Origin: an uncultured Bacteroidales bacterium
Lineage (GTDB): Bacteria > Bacteroidota > Bacteroidia > Bacteroidales > Paludibacteraceae
Direction: 5' to 3'
DNA: 64,000 nt
Assembly: GCA_903911085.1 (NCBI GenBank)
Contig: CAIWCC010000246.1
Span: 1-64,000, forward strand
Below the pieces are notes generated by a model. The model searched no databases, was not told the DNA's origin, and saw only the letters and a program-made list of their open reading frames with translations. The translations under genes and the position numbers were made by a program. Below, one piece after another: positions 1 through 8,300 of this stretch (positions within the stretch are counted from its first letter, which is position 1; each line of letters starts with the position of its first letter).

Positions 1-341
1 GTAGAAGTCATAATTTAGAATAAATTGTGGTAAATATTCTTCTAAGTTACTGATATTTACTGATATATCAAAATATTTTAAGTGTTATTTTGCTGTTAAT
101 CAGCATATTTTTTAATTGGGTTCTACCCTTAATTCGCATTACTAACTAAATTCTATCCTTGCCTGTTCAGCCCACTTCGGGGCTGGAATATTAGAGGGTT
201 CTGCCATCCCCCAGTTACACTTCGTTTACTGGTGGTTACTCATATTTAGCCACTCCGTGGCATATAGTCATTTTATAATTAGTTTTCATTTTCAATTTAT
301 ATTATCGAACGATACATATTGCAAATAGAAACTATTACATG
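1..341. other. Non-coding left edge with small hairpins
   Basis: I see no gene here. It lies downstream of the minus-strand primase. Short hairpin-forming sequences are present: CAGCCC and GGGCTG around an ACTTCG loop near 168-186, and CCAC/GTGG near 251-261. They look like remnants of the hairpin-rich repeats also found inside the neighbouring primase gene. No tRNA, integrase or attachment core is recognisable. Confidence 0.5.
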
Positions 342-2504
342 TTACCCATGCCCAATTATAAAATAATTTGCTTTTGAGGGGTCTTTGAGGATAATGTCTT
401 TTTCGCGCATGAATTTGATATAGCCTTTAGCGGTGCGTTCTTTTACGTCCAAATATTCTTGGAGTTTATCGGTTAGTTCCTGATAAGTGTAGTAGCGTTT
501 CTGTGTGAAGATTGTTTTGGCGGCAGCATTCAATTCGTTTTCTTTGCGTTTTTCTTTTTCTTCCTTGGTTTTCTCACCCAGATAAACGTGCATTTCTTCT
601 TTTTTATCCCATGCAAATTGTATTAATGGTACATCCAGAGGACTGCCATCACGTACTTTGAGTACCTTTACGACAGAAACTCCGGGTTGGTCGTCTTTTT
701 CAATGGAGAGAATACCAGCGGATTTTCGCTGGAGTTCTGAGCCTAAATGACCACGAAGCTTTAACCCGTTAGGAATAAAGTGAAGCACACAGACAATGCA
801 AGTTTGGTATATTCCGGCTAGTCGATAGAGTTCATCCACAATGCGGATACTTTCAGCTTCATCGTTGGCTGAATGGATTAAATCAGCTATACCGTCAATA
901 ATTACCAAATGGATTCCGCTAAACTCATAAAAGAATTTATCCATACTTTGGATAATTGCTTGCAATCTTTCTTTTCGGGACATTCCAGTAAGGCAATAGG
1001 CTCTGAAGCTGTCAGGGAAATGTTTCTGCTTTGCCCGTTTGAGACTATTCATGGTATTTTTATAAAGCTGTAATTCTGATTGTTCGGTATCGTAAAGTAG
1101 AACGGCTTTACTCTGTCGGTTGGGTTTGATACGAGTTCCCAATGTGTCTATATCATCGTCTTCGGTATTCAACGTTCCTGCAACTAAGGCGCAGATATAG
1201 TTGCTTTTACCGGTACCTTCTCCTCCTGTAATGCAACATAAATTGCCTTGTGTACCAAGTGGGACTTTATTAATTGAAATTATCATTTCGGCTGATATTG
1301 GTGGTTTGGTGAAATCAATTTCGCATGATTTTAATACTGCCATGGTTTCGGCATAGATAATGTCTAAAAATTGTATGAACAATTTTTGAAAATCTTCCGT
1401 TGTATTTCCGAGTTTGAAATAATCGGAAATATCTTTCTCTTCTTTGCTTCCTTTTAAAGGAAGTACCATTCTTTTTACTCCCAAGGAAGCTAATTGTTGA
1501 ACGTGCTTTTCTGAAGCTTCTAACCCCGTTTTGTCGCAGTCGTACAAAATAACAACGTGCTTAAAGCGATAAGTCAGTTTCCGAATGGTGCTTTGTGGAA
1601 TGTTGGATGTTTCACTGTTGAAGCATATTGCCGAAAAACCTTTTGCAACCAAACTTAGCACATCTTTTTCACCACCTGTGATAAAAAGTATATTTCCTTT
1701 GGGTGGCAACTGCTCCAATCCGAAACAATATTTGTCACCCAAATCACCAGCATACTGAAACCGAACAGTCGAAAAAGGTTTGTAAAGTTTCAAGTATCGC
1801 TTCCCTTGGTATGCGAAGATTGGTTCTTTATCTGATGGCGTAAGCTTGTAGGGTTTTCCTTCGTTATTTTCGGAAGCAAATTCTTTACATGAAACAACCT
1901 GATATTTCTTTAGAAATTCGAGTGTAATTCCGTATTGTTGCCAATAAGTCAATTCAAGTTCAGAAAACGGTTTGACTTTAACGGAAAAGGGTTTGATTGG
2001 CTTGGGTAGTTCGGGGGCTCGTTCTAACATTGGGGTCATTGACGACATTGACGACTTTGGGGACAATGGTGACATTGACCTCTCCCGACCTTCGGTCACC
2101 TTCTCGACCTCTCCTGCCTTTCGGGCATCCTCTCCAAAGGAGAGGAAAAGTGGAATTGAAGAGTTTGGAGAGGGAAGTGAATTGGAGGTTGGGTTTTCCA
2201 TACCGAGACAAAGATCTTGATTTATCTTTTGGAGGATTTCAATGAAACTGTCTGAGTGACAGCAGTCAGTTCCAAGTATTTTTCCAACAAAGTGGAAACA
2301 ATCCCCGCTGTAGTTATCGTTTCCATAGTCTTTCAGTTTGTATTGATCGTTTGTTCGGTCGAAATAGACATTGCACGAAGCTTTTTTGTCTTCGTACAAT
2401 GGATTGAGAAAATTACGCCCGACACGAAAAGGAAACGGCAGATAATGTTTGAACACATTCAAGCCTTTATCGGTCCGTGCGAGTATTTCTTCTTTGCTCA
2501 ACAT
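342..2504 (-). CDS. Toprim / RecA-like primase-helicase of a mobile element
   Basis: A 720-residue replication-type protein. The N-terminus (about residues 25-80) resembles a CHC2-like primase zinc-finger region. A toprim-like stretch follows at about 270-330 (ITGGEKD, then LYDCDKTG). The C-terminal half is a RepA/DnaB-type ATPase with Walker A GGEGTGKSN near residue 423 and Walker B LVIIDG near 532-537. The last 80 residues look like a winged-helix tail. This layout is typical of bifunctional primase-helicases carried by Bacteroidetes integrative elements, where they prime or unwind the excised circle. Its ATG overlaps the upstream excisionase-like gene by 38 bases, indicating translational coupling. 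Residues about 101-158 are a low-complexity linker derived from a palindromic repeat inserted in frame. Family assignment is firm; the role in transfer is inferred. Confidence 0.8.
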   Translation of the reverse strand: MLSKEEILARTDKGLNVFKHYLPFPFRVGRNFLNPLYEDKKASCNVYFDRTNDQYKLKDYGNDNYSGDCFHFVGKILGTDCCHSDSFIEILQKINQDLCLGMENPTSNSLPSPNSSIPLFLSFGEDARKAGEVEKVTEGRERSMSPLSPKSSMSSMTPMLERAPELPKPIKPFSVKVKPFSELELTYWQQYGITLEFLKKYQVVSCKEFASENNEGKPYKLTPSDKEPIFAYQGKRYLKLYKPFSTVRFQYAGDLGDKYCFGLEQLPPKGNILFITGGEKDVLSLVAKGFSAICFNSETSNIPQSTIRKLTYRFKHVVILYDCDKTGLEASEKHVQQLASLGVKRMVLPLKGSKEEKDISDYFKLGNTTEDFQKLFIQFLDIIYAETMAVLKSCEIDFTKPPISAEMIISINKVPLGTQGNLCCITGGEGTGKSNYICALVAGTLNTEDDDIDTLGTRIKPNRQSKAVLLYDTEQSELQLYKNTMNSLKRAKQKHFPDSFRAYCLTGMSRKERLQAIIQSMDKFFYEFSGIHLVIIDGIADLIHSANDEAESIRIVDELYRLAGIYQTCIVCVLHFIPNGLKLRGHLGSELQRKSAGILSIEKDDQPGVSVVKVLKVRDGSPLDVPLIQFAWDKKEEMHVYLGEKTKEEKEKRKENELNAAAKTIFTQKRYYTYQELTDKLQEYLDVKERTAKGYIKFMREKDIILKDPSKANYFIIGHG
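2030..2200. repeat. Palindromic repeat cluster inserted in frame in the primase gene
   Basis: The stretch holds an imperfect direct repeat of GACATTGACGAC-type units (about 2037-2080) followed by hairpins: GACC-TTC-GGTC, TGCC/GGCA around TTTCG, and an 8-bp perfect arm pair TCCTCTCC-AAA-GGAGAGGA near 2130-2148. The GGAGAGG-type hairpin is a form commonly seen between genes in Bacteroidetes. Here all frames stay open, so the repeat is translated as a Ser/Pro-rich linker between the zinc-finger and toprim parts. Confidence 0.7.
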
Positions 2505-2823
2505 AGTTTTTGTGGCTTTCGATTAGATTATTAAGAGCTTCCTGATTGGTTTTCACCAATCTTTCGTTCAACATACGTTTTACCTCGGCAATGGTGTAAT
2601 AGGTTTTGCCAGAAATCAGTGAATATGAAATTAGTCCTTTGGTACGCAGCCGCTGAAGTGTACGTTCACTTATTTTTAAGAATGTACAAACTTCGTAGCC
2701 ATCTACCCAGGATTCTTCTTCGTTAACTTCTTCGGGTTGATAGTTGATTACAAATTTGGCAATGGTGTTGACCTTTTCCATGAGGTCTTTGAATGCTTTG
2801 GATTCGATTGTTATTACTTCCAT
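2467..2823 (-). CDS. Excisionase-like helix-turn-helix protein
   Basis: An 118-residue DNA-binding protein. A MerR/excisionase-type winged helix (HTH_17 style) is visible in the middle: DGYEVCTFLKISERTLQR followed by a wing, SGKTYYTIAEVKRML. The N-terminal 40 residues are charged and probably helical. A longer reading from a TTG at 2847 is possible, but the ATG at 2823 is preferred because the sequence before it is repeat-like. Such proteins sit beside primase genes in Bacteroidetes conjugative transposons and act as recombination directionality factors or local regulators. The overlap with the primase start supports one transcription unit. Whether it is a true excisionase or a repressor cannot be told from the sequence. 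Confidence 0.7.
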   Translation of the reverse strand: MEVITIESKAFKDLMEKVNTIAKFVINYQPEEVNEEESWVDGYEVCTFLKISERTLQRLRTKGLISYSLISGKTYYTIAEVKRMLNERLVKTNQEALNNLIESHKNYVEQRRNTRTDR

Positions 2824-2840
2824 GATTTTTTTAGATGTCA

Positions 2841-2863
2841 GAGCCAAGAACCAAGAGTCAAGA
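2841..2863. repeat. Short dispersed repeat (CCAAGAACCAAGAGTCAAG type)
   Basis: A run built on AAGAACCAAGAG lies just upstream of the excisionase-like ATG. The reverse complement of the same core occurs at about 62830-62848, in the gap before metH. This makes it a small dispersed non-coding repeat rather than a local regulatory site. Confidence 0.4.
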
Positions 2864-2916
2864 TAAATTCAAGACAAGTTTTCCGGCATTTACTATTTGT
2901 TTTAATTAGAAAAGTA

Positions 2917-3453
2917 TTATGAATGATATTCTAATGAGCGGATAATCCAGCCATAAAGGTATTTTTTGTTGGTGGGGCGTTTTTGGATAATGGAAATGTA
3001 GTGGTCGATTTTAGCAACCGTGAAAGCGGGTTGAAAATAACCGAAATCCAAAGAATTGAGTTTCTTGAGAGTCTGTTCTCCAATTATTCCATCTGTTTTT
3101 GTTCCGACGACAGATTGGACTATGAGGACAGTGGTTTTTATACCTGAGTTTACAGCGAAATCGAAGATAGAGTCAGCAGAAATTTGGTTCTGAATTTGGT
3201 CTGCTTTTAATGGCAGCCAAAATTCATACAGATAGAAAAGTTCGACTTGTTTTTGTAATTCGATATCCTTGTCGAGAATTGAGGGGAAACCTGAATTGGC
3301 TTTGTATTTGTCAATACAAGACCAGCCAGACCAGTTTTTGTGATTAGCACGTGAAATACCTTTGTAAGTTTCTTTGCCTAAATCGTCAGGGTCGTTGACG
3401 TGACCACCTTCGTGGGTGAGTGTTTTTTGAAATGAAATTTTGAATTCTGCCAT
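2917..3453 (-). CDS. GH108 N-acetylmuramidase
   Basis: A 178-residue lysozyme-type enzyme that would cleave glycan strands of peptidoglycan. The N-terminal GH108 domain shows the family signature with catalytic Glu15 in HEGG, followed by DPDDLGKETYKGISR. The C-terminal part (about 105-175) matches the peptidoglycan-binding domain that pairs with GH108, including the DGIIGEQTLKKLN segment. There is no obvious signal peptide, so export would need a holin or other non-Sec route, as in phage endolysins, or the protein acts locally during conjugation. It stands alone between the excisionase-like gene and rteC, in the same orientation. The family is secure; its role in an integrative element or prophage remnant is inferred. 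Confidence 0.85.
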   Translation of the reverse strand: MAEFKISFQKTLTHEGGHVNDPDDLGKETYKGISRANHKNWSGWSCIDKYKANSGFPSILDKDIELQKQVELFYLYEFWLPLKADQIQNQISADSIFDFAVNSGIKTTVLIVQSVVGTKTDGIIGEQTLKKLNSLDFGYFQPAFTVAKIDHYISIIQKRPTNKKYLYGWIIRSLEYHS

Positions 3454-3847
3454 GAAAGATTAATTAATAATTAACAATGAATAATTAATAATGAGTAACC
3501 AAATTACTCGTTATTAAGTGTTGGCAAAATTCGGTACTTTTTATGAATAAAATTTACAAGTTAAAACCAATGTAAATAAAAATTTATCAGAATATTCAAG
3601 AAAAATATGTTTTCGGAAGCAGAAAAAAAACACGCAATTTAATAATATAAAAATGTGAAATTCAATCTAATACGATTGTTATTCAACATCTTCGCGCATT
3701 AATATACTAAATTTTTAGAATTAAATATTACAAGTTGCACCCAATATGCAAAAAAAAATGATAGAGAAAATTCAATTTGAATTTTCTCTATCATTTTTAA
3801 GTTATGAAAATTAGGACACATATTCTTACGAAAAAGTAATTGAAAAT
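3454..3847. other. 394-base gap downstream of rteC
   Basis: No gene is visible. The upstream part (3454-3530) contains AT-rich direct repeats of AATTAATAAT type, a common intergenic filler in these genomes. The end nearest rteC holds a strong terminator, listed separately. Confidence 0.5.
3754..3798 (-). terminator. Rho-independent terminator of rteC
   Basis: A perfect inverted repeat with 22-base arms around a single central T. On the minus strand the stem is followed by a run of eight or more T. It lies 50 bases after the rteC stop codon. The A-run on the other side would let it work for plus-strand transcripts as well. Confidence 0.85.
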
Positions 3848-4693
3848 TTAGCAATCTTCTTCCATCTTTCGTAGCAGAGCAGTTTTAAGGGAATCAATGT
3901 ATTTGGTAGGTATTGAGCGATTTTTCAATCCTAAATAATTACGATAAATATCAGTAAATTTCATATTAAATGCTTCTTCAAAAAAAGCGGCTAAAACTTT
4001 AATTTCTAATTTACCTTTATTGATAGAACCTGCTGCATGTAGTGCATAAATTAGCTCAACCAATGCAGATTTATTATCGGTCCACTCCAGTGAGAATTTT
4101 TTTATTTCTACAATTTGCCCCCAACTTGAATGATTGACTTTTATGGACAAAGATTCTAATTCAGCTTTTAAATACACTTCCAGACGGTCATTTGCAATAA
4201 TTTCGGAGACCAAATTATCCATGCTTGTTGAAAAATCGGGATCTGTATATATAAATGGATTATCTTGATGAAAGTGGAAGTCTTCACGACCTCTGACAAA
4301 AAGTTTATCATCAAGAAAAATTGAATTCGTTCTGTAATAACGATAAAATTCAATGTGACTGTTGAAAAACAAAGTAAGTTTATCCAATTCATTCAAGAGG
4401 TATTTTTGTTGAATTTCGAAACTGCCCATTGGTCTTTTACCTTCTATATTATTTATTTTGACATGGTAAATGAGTTGACTAAATATTCCAGGTTTGATTT
4501 CTTTGAAAAACAGAATCTCTTCCTCTTCATTTTTGAAAGTGTAACTCAATATAGAGGTTCTGAGTTTACTCAAAGAACTATTTAAACATAGGATTGATTT
4601 CTGAGCTTTATCGATAAGGTTTGTTTCTTCTAAATCAATAATTTGTAATTGGTTGTTGAGGTTTTTGTTAAGTTTGGTGGTGAATGTTTGCAT
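3848..4693 (-). CDS. rteC: RteC-family regulator of mobile-element excision
   Basis: A 281-residue protein matching the RteC family along its length. Recognisable segments are the central HIEFYRYYRTNSIFLDDKLFVRG, a DPDFSTSMDNLVSEIIAND block and the C-terminal half ending in a SIPTKYIDSLKTALLRKM helix. In CTnDOT-type conjugative transposons RteC is the last step of a cascade that switches on the excision genes. Here no rteA/rteB two-component pair is nearby, so its trigger is unknown; orphan RteC homologues are common in Bacteroidetes integrative elements. It has its own strong terminator and probably its own promoter. Base composition resembles its neighbours. Confidence 0.8.
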   Translation of the reverse strand: MQTFTTKLNKNLNNQLQIIDLEETNLIDKAQKSILCLNSSLSKLRTSILSYTFKNEEEEILFFKEIKPGIFSQLIYHVKINNIEGKRPMGSFEIQQKYLLNELDKLTLFFNSHIEFYRYYRTNSIFLDDKLFVRGREDFHFHQDNPFIYTDPDFSTSMDNLVSEIIANDRLEVYLKAELESLSIKVNHSSWGQIVEIKKFSLEWTDNKSALVELIYALHAAGSINKGKLEIKVLAAFFEEAFNMKFTDIYRNYLGLKNRSIPTKYIDSLKTALLRKMEEDC

Positions 4694-5348
4694 CTGGTTT
4701 TTGATTATGAATATGATTGGTTTTGATTGTAATTAAAGAAAGAATACCTGCCTTTTTGAATATACAAACATTTTTTCTATCATAAATGATTAATAAGAAA
4801 GTTAAACTGAATGTGATTTTCTAATACTAATGTATCAAAAGTTCTTGCAAGCAAAATCACAATTATTTGCAAAGTAGAATTGTTTTTATAAAATGAAATC
4901 TTCAAAGTCTTGACTATTTGTTTCATTATTACACCAGAAATAATACAATGTTAATCCATAAAAGGTCATCCATTAGTAAGTAACGATTGAAATAATGAGG
5001 AAGATGTAAAAATTCTTATTCAGAAATTTTTAAAAGTTACGATAAGTATATTTAAATTGAAAAAAAACCTGCCAGAATTTATCTTCTGACAGGTTTAGAA
5101 AACAAACAATCCTCTTAAAAAAAACTAAAGTGAAAATTCTTTTGTTAACTCCAATTGATTTTAAACGGATCAATGTTGAAGTATTCAGGGACTAAAAAAG
5201 TAACATAGGTTTACCCGAATTACATGATTTCATTGTCGAATTGAATACGCTCAATTCGTGGTTAGCTGTGTTCTTTTTTCTGATATTGCGTTCATAATAT
5301 TATTTACTATTCAGGAAGATTTTTATAGATAGTTGGATATTTCTTTTT
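4694..5348. other. 655-base gap between the mobile segment and the glycan region
   Basis: No gene is supported on either strand. The rteC side holds a possible minus-strand promoter (CAAA at 4765-4768, AAAGAATA at 4739-4746, read as TTTG-N18-TATTCTTT on the minus strand). The middle is AT-rich with nothing recognised. A terminator at 5061-5096 closes the large secreted-protein gene. Confidence 0.5.
5061..5096 (-). terminator. Rho-independent terminator of the T9SS beta-helix gene
   Basis: AACCTG-C-CAGAA and TTCTG-A-CAGGTT arms flank a TTTATC loop. On the minus strand the stem runs into eight T. It lies about 250 bases after the stop of the 1436-residue gene and probably ends the whole minus-strand carbohydrate transcript. 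Confidence 0.8.
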
Positions 5349-8300
5349 CTATTGATTTACAATTTTTCTTGTCCAAAACTTTCCTCCAGCTTCAATTTGT
5401 ACTGTGTACATTCCTGTTGCCGAAAGATTGATTTTCAAAGTATTATTGCTTACATTTTTGTTCGCAACCATTCGTCCAATAGCATCAAAAACCCGAACAC
5501 TTGAATTTGGCGACAAATTTTTAATTGACAATTGACAATCGACAATTGACAGTTGAAAAGCATCCATATCTGTTTGAATTACACTAGCAGTTGGAATTCG
5601 TTGTGCTGAAATAGCAAAACGGGTATTGTCTGTTCCAGCAGAAGCATTAAAAGTATAATTGGAAGTCAACAAATCGGTAACTGTAGCTGGACTTGTGGCA
5701 TTATCTGTTAGTAATAGCTTTGATAAACTTTTTACTTTTGTTCCATCTACGCTGATTGTCGTGCTACCTGCTGTTTTGGTATAAATGGCCAATGGAAGTT
5801 GGGTTACACTGCTTGTGGGCAATACATTGTATGAATAATTGAGACCATCCAAAACTGTATAAACTTGTGGAATAATTGTTTCGGTAGTTATCATTTTTTC
5901 ATAATCAACGCCATTTTGATAGCTCGCACTTTGAGTATCGTCTAAAATAATATTCGTTCTATCCGTTCCAGTAGCTGTTGTGCAGTCAAGAAATACTACG
6001 TCAGCAGTATTTGCAGATACAGTTGAACGTACAGATTGACGCGAAGCCAAGTCGAATGACAAGCTACCATCGGCTGTAACTTTAGTAAAATATGCAGCAA
6101 ATGGATCGACTACAGGAAGATTTTGAACATAACTGTCATTGTAATAATCATTATATGTCAATCCGTTGAATTTCCACATATTGGTCATATTACTTCCATT
6201 ATTAGCATTGTATTTGCTCACGTAAGGCTGACCTACCAAGTTCCAACCATGATTGGTAGACGCTGCTACACCGGTGTAATTTGTAACATCAATTGTTTTC
6301 GCTGGTTCACTTAATACAATGGCTTTTGTTAAAGGAAAACTTAATGTTGCAGTGCCTGTCGCTATTCCAAAAATATAACCTTTGTAAGCTGTCAAAGTAC
6401 TACCAGAAGTAACTGAAAGCCAGTTAGAACCTGTTCCTTTTTTAGCACGAGTTAATCCATCATATTCTTTAATAAACCAACTGGAACCTAAAGTTCTACC
6501 ACCATCAATTATTATATCATTTACTGCAATATTACATGGGAATGACAGAAAATACCATTTCTTATCATCCATGGTTCTTTGATAAATAACGTTTCCGGTT
6601 ACATTAATTCCACCTGAGCCCAAATTCGCACTAAAGGTTTCTGTATCCGTGGCTTTTAGAACTAAATCACTCGTTACGTTTAAGGTTTTTGCTGCTGAGA
6701 AATTGAGTTTAGCCCCTGGTTCAACTGTTACACTATTCACTGTTTTGGTATCGGTAATGCTTAAAACTGTGGTTGCACCCGAAACTGTAACATCGGCTGT
6801 TGTACCAGGAATGTCAGCTTCAGTTTTTGTTGCGCCAATTATTGGAGTTTCAGCTGTTGTAATATCACCAGTTGCAGAACCATTGGCTAAACTATAATTT
6901 ATCCCTAAACCTCCATTTGTACCATTGGCTAATGTGTAAACTATGGTTGCAGTTTTGCTGTTTTCAACTGTTGCATCACTATAAGTTCCAACTGCTGTAG
7001 ATACAGTTACTGTTTCAGAACCAATAAAACCTGAAAGAGTGCCAGGTGTTACTGTGCCAGAAGTAGTGTTTCCATCATACATTTTGGGAGCGATAGAAGC
7101 TGCGCCAATGCTTAAAGCTTTGGCAGAAATTTCACCCGTTGCGGAGCCATTTGCCAGGTTGTAGTTTGTAGCTAAGCCTCCACCTGTACCATTAGCAAGC
7201 GTATAAACGATAGTTGCTGATTTGACTGTACCTACATTGGCATCGGGGTATGTTCCTATTGCAGAACTAACAGTTACAGTTTCTCCAATTACAAAACCAG
7301 AGAGTGAGCTCGCTGTTACAGTTCCTGATGTGGCACTGCCATCGTAAACTTTGGAAGCGATGGAAGCTGCGTCAATACTTAAGGTTTTAGGTGAAATCGT
7401 AAATGCAACTGCGCTTGAAGATGCTGAATTATAATTCAAATCAGAATTAATAGTAGCTGTAACTTGATAACTACCTGCATTCTTCGGTCTTGTTGAAGTT
7501 GGGCCATATCCAATTCCAGAATATAAATAAGTTATTGAGCTTGCCTGCGGATTTGATGGAGTAGTTAGGGAATTTGGTCCCTGTGACGAACCATTGTAGG
7601 TGTAAGTTCCAACACTTATGGTGATCGTTGGCGATGGTTTTACATCCCATGCACCCATCTGATAAGCATTTGATGTTCTGTTAGTATTTGAATAATCAAC
7701 TGCAACACTTGTACCTGTGACACCAGCAAGAGTAATGCCTGATTTATAATAAGTTGGATCACTACCACCTGAATTTAAAAATGCAGGATCAGCATTCTGA
7801 CTGTGTGTATCAGCAAAACCTCCAATAGCTTTAACTGTATATGGCAATGTGTTACCAATTGTTGCTAACATTGCACCATTACTACCATCAACGTAAAAAT
7901 CATTATTATCTATTGTATTGGTTGTTGTTACTGTACTTCTATAGGTTAAATGATTGGTAGCATCATTATTTGTTCTTGTGTTTACGAATATATTATTTTT
8001 AAAAGTCGAACCACTAGCCACATTATTATAAAGTGCTACTGACTCTCCATTTCCTGAGCCTCCGATATACACTGTATTATGATAATAATTAGCAACTGTT
8101 GCTGTCTGATATATTCCTCCTTGAATAAGTGAATTATCTGCTGGACTTAATGAAATTATATTATTGCTAACTGTACAAGCTGTGCTTGGAACAGGTCCTA
8201 CACGCATACCATACAGTTTTGCATTTCCGGATTCTGTAAGACCATAGATGAAGTTCCGGTTTATATCAATGGTATGAGCACTAGATGAATTGATATAGAT

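Noticed and set aside
1972-2245. Overlapping small reading frames on both strands
   Set aside because: They are translations of the hairpin repeat inside the primase gene and have no protein-like features.
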